From: Malaya genurostris
Lineage: Eukaryota; Arthropoda; Insecta; Diptera; Culicidae
Direction: 5' to 3'
Assembly: GCF_030247185.1 (NCBI RefSeq)
Contig: NC_080571.1
Coordinates: 209,804,880-209,868,879, forward strand
Length of the DNA: 64,000 bases
This document shows positions 22,410 to 33,211 of the stretch, piece after piece (position 1 is the stretch's first letter; the number at the start of each line of letters is the position of its first letter). The translations under genes were made by a program, and so were the position numbers. Below the pieces are notes generated by a model. The model worked only from the letters and a program-made list of their open reading frames with translations, was not told the DNA's origin and did not search any database.

Positions 22410-23640
22410 GAGTTTATCAGGTGTATTGTCGCTTCCGCCGTTTTCCGATAGATGGCTTCCGCCGTTTTCCGATAGATGGCTGTACCGGCTGAGGCTGGTC
22501 AAAATACATAGATGATAATGCCTTTAAAGTGAGTGTGTACAGTGCCTAATGAATTGTCATCGCCGTTTCAGTGACAGTTGTTCTTCTTTTCATATTATTC
22601 ACGCTCGAAAATGTCTGTTTATGTGCCCAATTCTTGCCATTTGCGGGAAGTTTTACTTTTCTGTTACAATTCGAAAAAAATGCAGCTGAAGCGCATCGAA
22701 TGCTTCCAGAAACTTACGGTGATGCTGCTCTGAGTAAAAGAATGTATCGGGAGTGGTTTCAACGTTTTAAAAATGGTGATTTCGATGTCGAAGACAAACA
22801 TGGTGGTGGAAGAGAAAAAACCTTCAAAGATAAACAACTAGAAGCATTGCTTGATGAAGATTCGTGCCAAACCCACGAAGAGCTTGCCGAATCGTTGGGA
22901 GTGAGTCAGCAAGCCATTTCAAAACGTCTCAAGGCCCCCTGGGCATGATTCAGAAAGAAGGAAACTGGGTGCCGTACGAGTTGAAACCGAGGGACATCGA
23001 GCGCCGTCTATTTGTATGTGAGCAACTGCTTCAAAGACAAAATCGTAAGGGGTGTTTACATCGAATCGTAGCCGGTGATGAAAAGTGGGTTCGATACGAT
23101 AATCCTAAATGCAGAAGATCATGGGGAAAGCCCGGGCAGGCTACTTCGTCGAAGGCAAACCCGAATATTCACGGCGCCAAGGTTATGATTTGTATTTGGT
23201 GGGATCAGCTCGGTGTGATTTACTACGAGCTCTTAAAACAGGGTGAAACCATCGCAGGAGATGGCTACCGAACGCAACTGATGCGCTAAAAGAAAAGCAC
23301 AATATCAAGAGCGACATGACTAAGTCATCCTCCAACACGACAATGCTCGGCCTCACGTCTCAAAAGTGGTCAAAAAGTACCTGGAAACGCTGAAATGGGA
23401 AGCCTTGCCCCACCCGCCGAATTCCCCAGGTGTCGCCCTTTCTGACTTGCACCTATTCCGTTCGATGGTGCACACAGTCATCAACATTTTCAATCCTTTC
23501 ACAGCCAGATCAACATTTTCAATCCTTCGAAGAGTTGAAAAAATGGATTGCTTCATGGATAGTGTTAAGAGAGGACTCCTTTTTTCGATCCGGGATTTGA
23601 AAATTGCCGGAAAGAACAATAAACTTAATAAAAAAATTAA
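22410..23640 (+). mobile_element. mauritiana-type mariner, 3'-truncated
   Basis: The putative 5' end is near 'tatcaggtgtattgtcgctt' (about 22417). The transposase relic runs to about 23624. No matching inverted end follows, because a fold-back MITE starts at 23647 and the 3' end appears lost. A 23-bp direct duplication ('cttccgccgttttccgatag' twice, 22432 and 22455) lies in the 5' leader. Confidence 0.75.
22611..23624 (+). pseudogene. mariner transposase (mauritiana type), broken
   Basis: The start is the ATG of MSVYVPNSCHLREVLLF. Conserved stretches are AEAHRMLPETYGDAALS, FQRFKNGDFDVED (N-terminal HTH end), CQTHEELAESLGVSQQAI (second HTH), GNWVPYELKPRD and the first catalytic Asp in VAGDEKWVRYDN. 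IWWDQLGVIYYELLK, the second Asp in a QHDNAR-like segment and the third near PGVALSD follow. This signature matches the Mos1-related group of D34D mariners. Damage includes an A lost in a run near 22676, two extra C residues near 22935, about 11 bp lost near 23288, and an 'atcaacattttcaatcct' micro-duplication near 23477 and 23504. There are also stops in the tail. It is inactive. Confidence 0.9.
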
Positions 23641-23646
23641 TTATAT

Positions 23647-24045
23647 TTACGTTTCGCCTTCGACTCATCAGTGCATAGCAGTTCAAATCGAACTGCTTTA
23701 TGCACAACTCGGTAGTTCAATTTGAACCGCTAAGCAGACGTGAAGTTTCTGCTATTTGCAGAACACTTTTGTTTTGCATCGAAGTGCAATCGCCATACTG
23801 ACGTGCCGAACGAAAACGTGGTTTCGACCGTATCTGGCCGATGCAGGGTTGGTCATTCAGGGGTTAGCCAAGTTTAATGCTAGGACACAAAACCATTTTA
23901 AATTATGTTACGTTTACGTCTTCATAGCGGTTCATCGACTCTTTGATTTTACGTCTGCTTAGTGGTTCAAATTGAACTGATGAGTTTTGCATAAAGCAGT
24001 TCAATTTGAACTGAAACGCACTGATGAGTCAAAGACGGAACGTAA
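23647..24045. mobile_element. fold-back MITE F, copy 1
   Basis: Inverted ends, 'ttacgtttcgccttcgactc' at the left and the complement of 'ttacgttccgtctttgactc' at the right, continue into 'atcagtgc' and a 'gcagttcaa..tgaactgc' block on both arms. It is noncoding, about 399 bp. Other copies or pieces lie at 25545, 25745, 27182 and 56610. Confidence 0.8.
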
Positions 24046-24049
24046 ACAC

Positions 24050-24980
24050 AATTAAAAAGCACTATATTTGGTTAACCCCTGAATGAGAAATAACAGAGTT
24101 TCGAGAAATTATATATACTTTCTCCAGCAGTTAACGAAAAAAACACTGCCTAAATCATCAAATCTAACAAACCGTTTACGAGATAAAGTTTTTGAAAATT
24201 TTGAAGGAAGTTTTGCCTAGTCATTTCTCAAATGTATCGTTAGAGTTAAAATGGCAAACATAGGATACATTGATCTTTTTAGCCATAAAAATTGATCTTA
24301 AGCCGAGTAAAAAAATATAAAACTACCTACGATTTCATACGGAATTGCACAGTTGTGTAGTCCTACGTCAACAGTTCGAACAAACCCTTTAGGTTTTCCT
24401 ATGTAGTTTTTTATTATTACTTGAGATTTTACAAAATTTTGTCTTTTGTAAACTACTGCTTTGTTCCTGGAGTAGGGAAGCTTCTGAATTCCTGACCAAA
24501 CAGAAACATTCGTCTATTGAACCCAAAAATCAAGACAGTTTTTTAATCCCTTGACAGGAGTGATGCGTATTCCGAGAAAAAAAACAGTTAAATAATGTCA
24601 ATTCAAGACTGAAAGACGAGTAAGGTAAAATTTTCCATTTACTATTATACGAAAAATTTTAACAGAAAGATACATCATGTGACCGAGTGTTGTCGTGTTG
24701 GAAAACTACTATTATAATATTCTGTCCTTTTTTTCTTGAAGCCGATTTTGTATGAATTAGTTCCGTTTAGAAAGTAGAGTGAAAAAATCGCATAGCTTAG
24801 AAAATTTAAAAAAAAAACATTCTAGATCCACCTATTAGTACGATAATACCTTTCTCTAGTCGTCGACACATCCCACCAAACATTTTTTAACTTCTTTATT
24901 AAGATAATTTCTGACACAAGTTTGGGTTCAACTTTGATACCAATTCATTCTGATTGATAGCTCACAAAAGCATTCCGAGC
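24050..24980. other. noncoding, no feature seen
   Basis: AT-rich. Only a short 'tagtcctacgtcaa' word shared with 20812 and 38857 is recognisable (about 24358). Confidence 0.35.
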
Positions 24981-24984
24981 AAAT

Positions 24985-25075
24985 TTTACGAGCGGTAATG
25001 AGTTTTGTCGTTTACGTCACTTATACCATTACGTCACTTATACCATTATATCACCGGAACTGTAAGTAACATCGG
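24985..25075. repeat. fold-back G, partial copy
   Basis: 'tttacgtcacttataccatt' occurs here with a tandem echo ('acgtcacttataccatta' again), followed by 'tatcaccggaactg'. It matches one arm of the complete palindrome just downstream. Confidence 0.7.
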
Positions 25076-25137
25076 TTTGAACTTCAAACCTGTTCAATGA
25101 ACCAGTATTAGTTTCCAAGCTTGTTGAAATCGTATCT

Positions 25138-25480
25138 TATTCAAATGGATCAGCAGTAATACATTTGAACTTAAACACTTTTTGAAATAATCATGCAGAC
25201 CGAAAAAAACTTATTTGTCGGTTACGTCGCTTATACCATTATATCTCGTATATGGTGAAACCATTTTCAACAAGCTTAAGCCCTTATGGATTAGGCTACA
25301 ATTGTTTGATTAAACAAGTTTTAAATTCAAATGGCTTTGAATTCTTGTTCCGGAGATATAACGGTATAAGTGACGTAACCGACAAATAAGTTTTTTTCGG
25401 TCTGCATGATTTTTTTCAAAAAGTGTCTAAGTTCAAATGTTTCACTGCTGATTCATTTGAATAAGATGAATGAATAGTCT
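25138..25480. mobile_element. fold-back element G
   Basis: Two arms of about 110-120 bp are inverted copies. The left has 'tcttattcaaatggatcagc', 'catgcagaccgaaaaaaac' and 'ttatttgtcggttacgtcgc'. The right carries the complements in reverse order. The spacer is about 100 bp and there is no coding frame. Decayed pieces of the same family lie near 57080 and 57250. Confidence 0.85.
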
Positions 25481-25544
25481 GAATTTCTCATCAGTATTGT
25501 AGAATTTGTAAGCAATTATGTAAGTTAGACATTTTTATATGCTT

Positions 25545-25800
25545 ACGTTCCGTCGTCGAATCAGTAGTGCATTAGCAGTTTATGTTAAACTGTTAATATC
25601 ACCTCATGGTTCAACACAAACCGCAAAGCAGACGTAAAGGTAATGTTATTTGCAAAGCACTTTATAATGTCTTTCCTGCTTGTCATTATGTACAAGTTTT
25701 GGTACCAGTTTGTGCAAAGTGCACATGATTATGATCGTATTTTTACGTTTCGTCTTCGAAACATCAGTGCCTAAACATAAAATTTGTGTAAAAATATGAG
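25545..25800. repeat. MITE F fragments
   Basis: 'ttacgttccgtcgtcgaatc' at 25546 and 'tttacgtttcgtcttcgaaa' near 25740 both match the F end and lie in the same orientation. They are separated by 'gcaaagcagacgtaaaggta', which resembles the F interior. Confidence 0.65.
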
Positions 25801-26126
25801 CCTAGTCATTTGCACTTTAAACAAACTGCACAGCAAACATTTTTGAAATTTACCACTGACGTAAATCAGTCGTTCGATTCAACTCGTATGGTGCCCCATT
25901 TTCAACCTTTGCTTTTTGCTGCAAAAATGTCTTTTTGTGTCATGCCGATTGGCACATGAGATATCATATTATATAATGCTGCACCATTTTTTTCGCCTCA
26001 TACTCTAAAGCGCCGACACGTGTGAATTTCTAATCATAATGAATTGATCGTAAAATAATTCCTGATTTATTTTTAGTACCAGAATGGTATCGGTTGTTAA
26101 TGAAGGTGTTTTAATTTTGAGCAGTT

Positions 26127-26352
26127 ATATTTTTGAATAGCAAAGCAAAGTCCTGGCATTACATTCCTTTTGTGGAATTTGGCCTTTCTGTTTCAACAGA
26201 CTTCGCAGCCGATTCTTAGTGTACATAATCATTGCATGGCTAGTACTATGAATCCTACTGACACTAAGAATCCTCTCAGGTCGGGGCTCAAACATACGAC
26301 AACTGGCTTGTAAGACCAGCGCCCTATGCATTGAACCACCAACCCGGGCCAA
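26127..26352 (-). mobile_element. tRNA-derived SINE
   Basis: The minus strand begins 'ggcccgggttggtggttcaa', with the A-box region 'tggttcaatgcatagggc' and the B-box-like 'gtttgagcccc' about 40 bp later. The head is about 74 nt, tRNA length. The body runs to 'gccaggactttgc'. A diverged copy of the same body is at 31.74-31.94 kb. It is likely transcribed by Pol III when active (family knowledge). Confidence 0.75.
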
Positions 26353-27180
26353 TATTTTCGAATAGTTTTTTTTTAAACAAACAAAGACGAGAACGAAATA
26401 AAGAAACAGAATAAAACGTGCAATAAAATGAAGAATTCAATTGAAAACTTTTCAAGTTTTTACTTTTCACAAAATGTGTTGTGTTTGGAAAAAATGTGTT
26501 TTAAACCACTGACTGGAGAGTTGTTGGAACTATTTTTAGTTTGCATAAATCAAACATTTAAACTTGTGCACCCACCACGGTTGGTATTGTGATGGTGGAT
26601 CTCGCGTTCCGTCGTCCATCATCGGGGAATGGCACACTTAATTGATCAGTCCAACGAGGATGCGACCGCGATCGCTAGCTATACAAACAAACAAACAAGC
26701 AACCGAAACGTATCCAGTATCGATACCAATCACTTGACAGCTCAGATCGATAAGGGGGTTGGAAAGGCTATTTTTAGTGTCGATCAGGTCACTCTTTGTT
26801 TAGTTTGGTAGGGTTGGATGAATCTGCTTCGGCTTCGAACGGTCTTTGAATTCTACTGCAAGGTGAAACTCATTGGCGTTGTTTTGATTGGGTTGGCTGT
26901 ATCATAGGTGATTTGTGTGCTAGGAATGTTGATACCGGTCCGTTGTTCAGTTGATTTACTCTTCCTAGTGATGGCAGATGCACGCAAACCGTTTCCTGAT
27001 ATTCCAATGCTCTGGAGCAATGAATAACCAATTTGATCATGGACTGTGGCATTTAAGTTTATCTCTAAACGATCGATACGATTCGAGGGTTGCGGAATGC
27101 AATGGAACTCTTGCTCAATGAGTAAACTCCATATATTCGTATTCTTAGAATATTGTGTTCGATGATTTCAATATATTTTA
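26353..27180. other. unique-looking noncoding DNA
   Basis: No gene or element is seen. 26560-27080 is more balanced in composition than its surroundings. Confidence 0.35.
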
Positions 27181-27181
27181 T

Positions 27182-27415
27182 ATTTTGCCCTCGACTCGTC
27201 AGTGCATAACAGTTTTTGTTGAACTGTTATGCCACTCAGCAGTTCAACATAAAACGCTAATCAGGCATAAAAAATCTGCTACTAAAACAATGCACTTCGG
27301 TGCAAACTAGTGACGTATTTTGCAAGTAGCAGAAACCTTATATATGTTTAGCGGATTGTGTTGAACTACTGCTCAACAAATTGTTATGCACTGACGAGTG
27401 GAAGACGAAACAAAA
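27182..27415. mobile_element. fold-back MITE F, copy 2
   Basis: The left end 'ttttgccctcgactcgtcag' plus 'tgcataacag' is answered by the complement of 'ttttgtttcgtcttccactc' plus 'gtcagtgcataaca' at the right end. It is 234 bp and noncoding. Confidence 0.85.
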
Positions 27416-28255
27416 TGTATATGAATATTAAGGATTTTTACACTTCAAAAACCCTGTTTTGATTCACCTTTGATCGACGTCAACTAACAAGACCTATTAA
27501 TTAGAGAAGTTTTAAATAACTTTTTCCGTTTGTTGCGTATTGTCATTTTAAATGAATGTTTGAATTTTTGTTTACACTCCTAATCGTAAACCCAAAAATA
27601 TTGGAACTGTACAATGGATACATATAAATTTTAACTGAACTTCTGTTTATGAAAATCGATCAGTCTAAAATTAGTGACAATATTTGCATGTTATCAACAC
27701 ATACCACGCTGTAGTTTCGGGGAACCGGAAACCGGATTTAGATAAAATTGATGACAACAAGTTACAAAAAGTTCTCCGCTGGCTTAAATGACCCTTGCCA
27801 CGTTTCACCTTTCCGCTCTATATCTTCATGTTCTTACTCTCCCTTCAGTACTATTATTCTCTAATTTTCATTTTCTTCTCCTACCAGCTAGTTTTTTGTT
27901 GGCTTAGTCATTAGTCGTTAAAAAGAAATAGAAACAATTGTTTTTCCAGCGTTGTACTTTTCTTCGTAGCGATACGAATTCAAATTATTGGATTTTTATT
28001 TTTACTATTATTATTATAATTATACCGGCTGCAAAAACTCCTATACATCACGATGCATGGAAGTCCGACGCATGTCTTATCAAATATACTCTAATCCATT
28101 GTAACGCATTCGAAAATCTGCTGCGCATCAGTCGGTGTCGGTTTTCGTTTTCTTTACCGCATGTATGAAATCGAACGCAGTACCCTGTATGCTTTGTTCG
28201 GTTAGGCGCTGTTGTGTTTTCTTCTTCCGTATCAGCTTCGTGACGGTGCACTTTA
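27416..28255. other. noncoding, no feature seen
   Basis: No recognisable gene. A single 'gaaaccggatttagat' word hints at a worn TTCCGG repeat near 27640-27760. Confidence 0.35.
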
Positions 28256-28261
28256 TAAAAC

Positions 28262-28877
28262 GATGTGAAATTTTTAACACTCATAACCCTGTAATTCGGA
28301 ACTAAAAGTCCAATGAAATTCAGGAATTCCGTATGGAATCGTAATTTGTTTTCATTTCGCGAACATAGGTCAGGTCATCACTGAGAAAAGTAAGTTCGAT
28401 CTTAGAGTATGTAAACAATATTCCCGGTGCTTCCGGAACCGGAAGTCGAGACTGATATAACTGGAGTCGATTTGCTTGGCCGTCAACTGAAAAGGCACAT
28501 CGAATGGAATTGATTTGGATTCAGTTTTAAAATATTTCTAAAAAAAAGTGAGGAAGTAATTTGAAATTGAAATTTTTACACTGACCACCCTGTAATTCCG
28601 GAACCGGAAGTCGGATCCAAGTAAAATTCAGGAACAATTACACATTTCATATGAACCTAAGTTTATGACAATCGGTTCAGCCATCTCTGAGAAAAGTTAG
28701 TGCACTTAATTTCATTTTTTGCACATATTTTCATTTGATTCCGGAACCGGAAGTCGGATACGAAGAAAATCCAGGAACTTTGTGTATGACTGCAATACAT
28801 TTCATTTGAATCTAACTTCATGAAAATAGGCTCAGCCGTCTCCGAGAAAAGTGAGTGCAAAACATGTTACGCACATA
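28262..28877. repeat. TTCCGG repeat array
   Basis: At least three units with 'ttccggaaccggaagtcg', 'tgaatctaa.ttcatgaaaa' and 'gccgtctccgagaaaagtga'. The array was interrupted by the mariner at 28878. Its CA-rich tail and 'ggtatatgacactcgg' module resume at 29556-29650. Confidence 0.9.
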
Positions 28878-29555
28878 ACACATGGATCAATAAGTCCCGA
28901 GACTAAAGCAGAGATGGCGCTCGTAGTAAACCAGTAACCACGTCTTTCTAGAGTACTAACCTTTGCTTGAAACGGTTCAAAATTTTAAGTCGATCCGACC
29001 AGAAACAACTGAGTTATCGAGGTGAAAAAAAGTGAAAAAGTGAAAAAAATTATATTGAAAGATCGAAAAGTGAAGCTCCGTGAGATTGCTGAGATGATAC
29101 AGATATCATATGGAAGTGTATTTACTATCCTTCATGAAAAATTGAGCATGAAAAAGGTTTTTTCCAAGTGGGTGCCGCGATTGCTTTCGATGGAACAAAA
29201 TGCACCCTGCCACAAGTCGATGAAAACAATGGCGAAATTGAACGAATTGGGCTTTGATCTGCTTCCCCACCCCCCATACTCGCTAGAGTTAGCCCTCAGT
29301 GACTACTGGCTCTTTGCTGATCTTAAAAAAATGCTCCAGGGAAAAAGATTTGGCTCAAATGAGGAGGTCATCGCTGAAACTGAAGCTTATTTTGAAGCGA
29401 AAGATAAATTTTTTTATAAACATGGTATTGAAAAATTGGAAGAACATTGGAACCATTGTATTACCCTAAAAGGTGATTATGTTGATGTTCAAAAAAAATT
29501 TTGCAAAACAAATGTTGTTTCCATTGTTAGTCTCGGGACTTATTGATCCATGTGT
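28878..29555 (+). mobile_element. deleted mariner, family D, copy 1
   Basis: Perfectly recognisable inverted ends, 'acacatggatcaataagtcc' at 28878 and its complement at 29555, are flanked by TA on both sides. It is 678 bp, with large deletions relative to a normal 1.3-kb mariner. It landed inside the CA-rich tail of a TTCCGG repeat. Confidence 0.95.
29022..29546 (+). pseudogene. mariner transposase, internally deleted
   Basis: The frame is open for 174 codons but is a deletion product. It contains the second HTH (KVKLREIAEMIQISYGSVFTI), WVPRLLSMEQ, and then joins directly to NAPCHKSMKTM and PYSLELALSDYW. The segment carrying the first two catalytic Asp residues is missing, and so is the N-terminal first HTH. 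The normal stop after GDYVD is also lost, so the frame runs into the terminal repeat. It could at most encode a DNA-binding fragment (inference). Confidence 0.9.
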
Positions 29556-29650
29556 TACATACATACATACATACACACTTACATACATGCACACATAAGA
29601 CATTCTGCGAACTCGACGAACTGAATCGAATGGTATATGACACTCGGTCC
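29556..29650. repeat. TTCCGG repeat end module
   Basis: 'acatacatacatacacac' followed by 'gaactcgacgaactgaatcg' and 'atggtatatgacactcgg', continuing the array cut by the mariner. Confidence 0.8.
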
Positions 29651-29940
29651 GTTATCGTTATCGCTACGCCATTTCAAACGTGCCATTCAAACGCTACGTC
29701 TGCTGCGTTTTCGTTACATGCGAAATTCTGCGCTCCTGTTACTTCTATAAATCATATTCAAGTTAAATAGCGTTTTATTGGGTTTAATCCAAATAATGCA
29801 TGAGTGTAAGTCAATCAGCTGGAATTAAAACAGTCTTTTGTCGCCATAATCGCTATTTGAAATGTGGGAAAAATTTTGCTCATGTTGACCATCATACGTG
29901 CATAGAAAATATCGCAGTCGTTATTTCTCAACTGCGAGTA

Positions 29941-31233
29941 ACAGATTGGCTGAAAAGTTCGTATCGTTTCTATGAGAGAGCGCCACTAGAATTAAATCCA
30001 TACCATTTTCAGTTAGTACCAACCTTCAAAAGATACGTGTATAAATTTGACAGCTGTCTGATTATTAGTTTGTGAGATATTGCATTTTGAGTGAAGCTAC
30101 TTTTGTTATTGTGAAAAAAAAGGAAAAAAAGGAATTTCGTGTGTTGATGAAACACTACTTTTTGATGAAAAAAAGTGCCGCCAATACCAAAAAATGGCTT
30201 GATGAGTGTTATCCAGACTCTGCACCGGGCGAAGCAACAATTCGTAAGTGGTTTGCAAAATTTCGTACTGGTCATATGAGCACCGAAGACGAAGAACGCA
30301 GTGGACGTACAAAAGAGGCTGTTATCGATGAAAACGTGAAAAAAATCCACAAAATGATTTTCAATTACCGTAAAGTGAAGTTGATCGAGATAGCTGACAC
30401 CCTAAAGATATCAAAGGAACGTGTTGGACATATTATTCACGAATATTTGGATATGAGGAAGCTTTGTGCAAAATGGGTGCCGCGTGAGCTCACAATCGAT
30501 CAAAAACAACAACGAATTGATGATTCTGAGCAGTGTTTGGAGCTGTTATATCGAAATAAAACCGATTTTTTTCGTCGATATATAACAAAGGACGAAACAT
30601 GGTTCCATCACTTCACTCCGGAGTCCAATCGACAGTCAGCTGAGTGGACTGCACGCGATGAACCGAACCCAAAGCGTGGAAAGACTCAACAATCGGCCGG
30701 TAAGGTTATGGCGTCTGTATTTTAGGATTCGCATGGTATAATTTTCATCGACTACCTTGAAAAGGAAAAAAACCATCAACAGTGACTATTATATAGCGTT
30801 ATTAGAGCGTTTGAAGGACGAAATTTCAAAAAAACGGCCTCATTTGAAGAAGAAAAAAGTTTTGTTTCATCAAGACAATGCACCGTGTCACAAGTCGATG
30901 AAAACCATGCTGAAATTGAACGAATTGGGCTTCGAATTGCTCCCTTATCCACCGTATTCTCCAGATTTGGCCCCCAGTGATTTTTTCATGTTGTCAGACC
31001 TCAAGAGCATGCTCGCTGTTAAAAAATTTAGAAGCAATGAAGAGGTAATCGCTGAAACTGAGGCCTGTTTTGAGGCAAAGGACAAATCGTACTACAAAAA
31101 TGGTATCGAAAAGTTGGAAGATCGCTATAATCGCTTTATCGCCTCCGATGGCAATTATGTTGAATAATAAAAACGAATTTTGGCAAAAAATGTGTGTTTC
31201 TATTAACCGATACGAACGTTTCAGCCGAACTGT
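29941..31233 (+). mobile_element. irritans-type mariner element, full length
   Basis: Inverted ends, 'acagattggctgaaaagttc' at 29941 and the complement of 'acagttcggctgaaacgttc' ending at 31233, are both flanked by TA. At 1293 bp it is about the size of Himar1-like elements. Confidence 0.96.
30120..31167 (+). pseudogene. mariner transposase (irritans type), few lesions
   Basis: DDD-type transposase, clearly of the Himar1/irritans group. The canonical ATG before EKKEFRVLM has become AAG (30120), so translation would need another start. The frame then holds both HTH regions (KWLDECYPDSAPGEATIRKW; KLIEIADTLKISKERV), WVPREL and the first Asp in TKDETWFHHF. It stops at a UAG replacing the Trp of ASVFW (30723). 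A one-base insertion in the A run near 30766 follows. The rest is open, with the second Asp in HQDNAPCH, the third in PDLAPSDFF, and a stop after GNYVE. Three point-scale lesions separate it from a complete gene. Confidence 0.95.
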
Positions 31234-31235
31234 TA

Positions 31236-31730
31236 TATTCAGTAAAGATTTATTATTGATGAAAAAATAATAATAATTAAATCTTGCACGAATCCATTTG
31301 GTGACAAAATGAAGCGTAGTGGAAATACAGCATCGAAATATCATCGAATACTTTGCTCCTTTTAGATTATCTCTTTAGCGATATTTCTGTTTGTGGAAAT
31401 TCGCTATCAGGATTTGATGACACACAAAATCACTTGTGAACTTCGAGGTTCAGAGTTTTGAGGATACTTGTTTTATGAATGAAAATCTCGGAAGTGAGCT
31501 TTTTTTCGGAAATCTCACTGAGTTTTTTTTCGGAAATCTCTTGAACTGCTTTTTTACGAGTGATAATGAAATGAACTTTTTCTGGTCATGATTTTCCCAA
31601 CACTGCCTACTACCACTAATAATACATACCAATCTATTTGATGAATAACAATAGGGTATATAAAATTGTATATTTCATTTATAGTGTAACTGTATGTTTC
31701 GAATCACGTAACACTGTCAAGCAAAAACAG
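31236..31730. other. noncoding, no feature seen
   Basis: No gene. A short direct duplication of 'ttttttcggaaatctc' lies at 31500-31545. Confidence 0.35.
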
Positions 31731-31739
31731 TAGGTTAGG

Positions 31740-31940
31740 TTAGCAGGTCTCGGTATTCGAATTCACTTTGTAGAATTTGACCGTTCTGTTTCAACCGGCT
31801 TCACAGTCAATTATTATCGTGCAGAACCATGGCATGATTCTGACACGATCCACGATCTTATCGGCACTCCCAAAAATCCTTCCTGCAACTGAGTTCAAAT
31901 ATACGACAGCTATACGATTTTGTTCCAAACAATTGTACTT
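31740..31940 (-). mobile_element. decayed SINE body
   Basis: The minus strand shares 'gtcgtatatttgaa', 'gcatgattctg..acgat' and 'gaagccggttgaaacagaac' with the SINE at 26.1-26.35 kb. The tRNA-like head is too diverged to score. Confidence 0.55.
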
Positions 31941-31949
31941 TTTCTGTCG

Positions 31950-33205
31950 TCCCGACTGACTGACGACTTGTGACATTACCGAACGAAAAAAGTGAGTTTG
32001 TTTCCGAACGAATAGAACGGTTGTGATTTTTGCTCAATTTTTTCCTCAATTCACCTTCTGCATTTCAATTTTGGAAACAGCGGGCTTTGCTTTTCAAAGC
32101 AGTGATGAAAAATTTACATAAACGACAAAGAACACGTCTGTCAATAAGCCCCCGGCCTGACAGACAGAGAGACGCCTTATTTATAATCTCGCTAGCATCC
32201 AATAGAGACATTCTCCATTGTGTGAACTGTGCAAGCATTACCCTTCTTCACTACTAGAATTTGAATCGATGTACCTACACTAAAGTACGGATAAGTTACA
32301 TTAAACATTCTGCCACAGAATTAAATATTACGAAGTATTTTTTATAGTTCTTTATAATAAATAATGGTGGTTCTGAAAAGAACCTTTTATGAAGGCGTTC
32401 GTGTTGGAGAGTGACGAGTTGGATTCGAATTCCGATGGATGTCACTGACTTCATTCGTCTGTTTCCAAGCTATCTTGTTTTACCCGAACCGGATCTTTGT
32501 ATCAAATTGATACAAATCTCAACTTCAGATAAAATTTTAAAAAACAAACGATCATATGATTCAGCATAACTCCGGATCAATCGAAAAGATTCCAAACAGA
32601 CTTTGTACAGATACTTATTGCAAAAGTAGCCATAAAGGTATTTTCTTGTGGGTGGAAGGAGTAACAAACTAGCAAGTGTTGGAACTGATCGAGCTTTATG
32701 AGAATCGAAACTTCTTGACCAGTACAGATAATACTCTCGTCTCAGAGGAGATTCAAGAAGTATTTTCAGGGGAAAGATGTAGCAAGTGTATCGCACAAAG
32801 GGGAGAGAGGTCAACGATCTAATTGAACCGTTTTTCCGTGAAATGAGCACCTTACGAAATAAGATAATTCTTGCAAATCAGGTTGTTGGGTGTTCTCGTT
32901 ACGGGGGTGAGGTATAATGTGGAATGTTGCTTGGTTGTCTAAGATTAAAATTATCGAATTAAGCGTCAAACAATACTCACAAAATCACAGATACTTCTTG
33001 TTTCTCGAAAGTGGTTGTAGTTTTCTAGGTAGAGAATGAAGTTTATTTCTGTAAGGACCAATTTGTAACTTCTTTGAATACATTTCACATTAGAAAATTT
33101 GTTCTTGAAACTGACAAAATTCATTACAATATAAAGAATGTCAATACTTTTAACGTGCGAGTGTTCTATTATCAGTATTCTTGCAAAGGAAATATGTGGC
33201 CAGTT
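31950..33205. other. noncoding, no feature seen
   Basis: No recognisable gene or element. A 126-codon minus-strand frame at 32470-32850 has no known motif. Confidence 0.35.
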
Positions 33206-33211
33206 GCTGTA

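Noticed and set aside
29941..31233. Active mariner
   Set aside because: Start codon lost, Trp-to-stop change at 30723 and an A-run shift near 30766. It cannot make a full transposase as read.
32470..32850. 126-codon minus-strand frame
   Set aside because: No recognisable motif, AT-driven composition, no supporting context.
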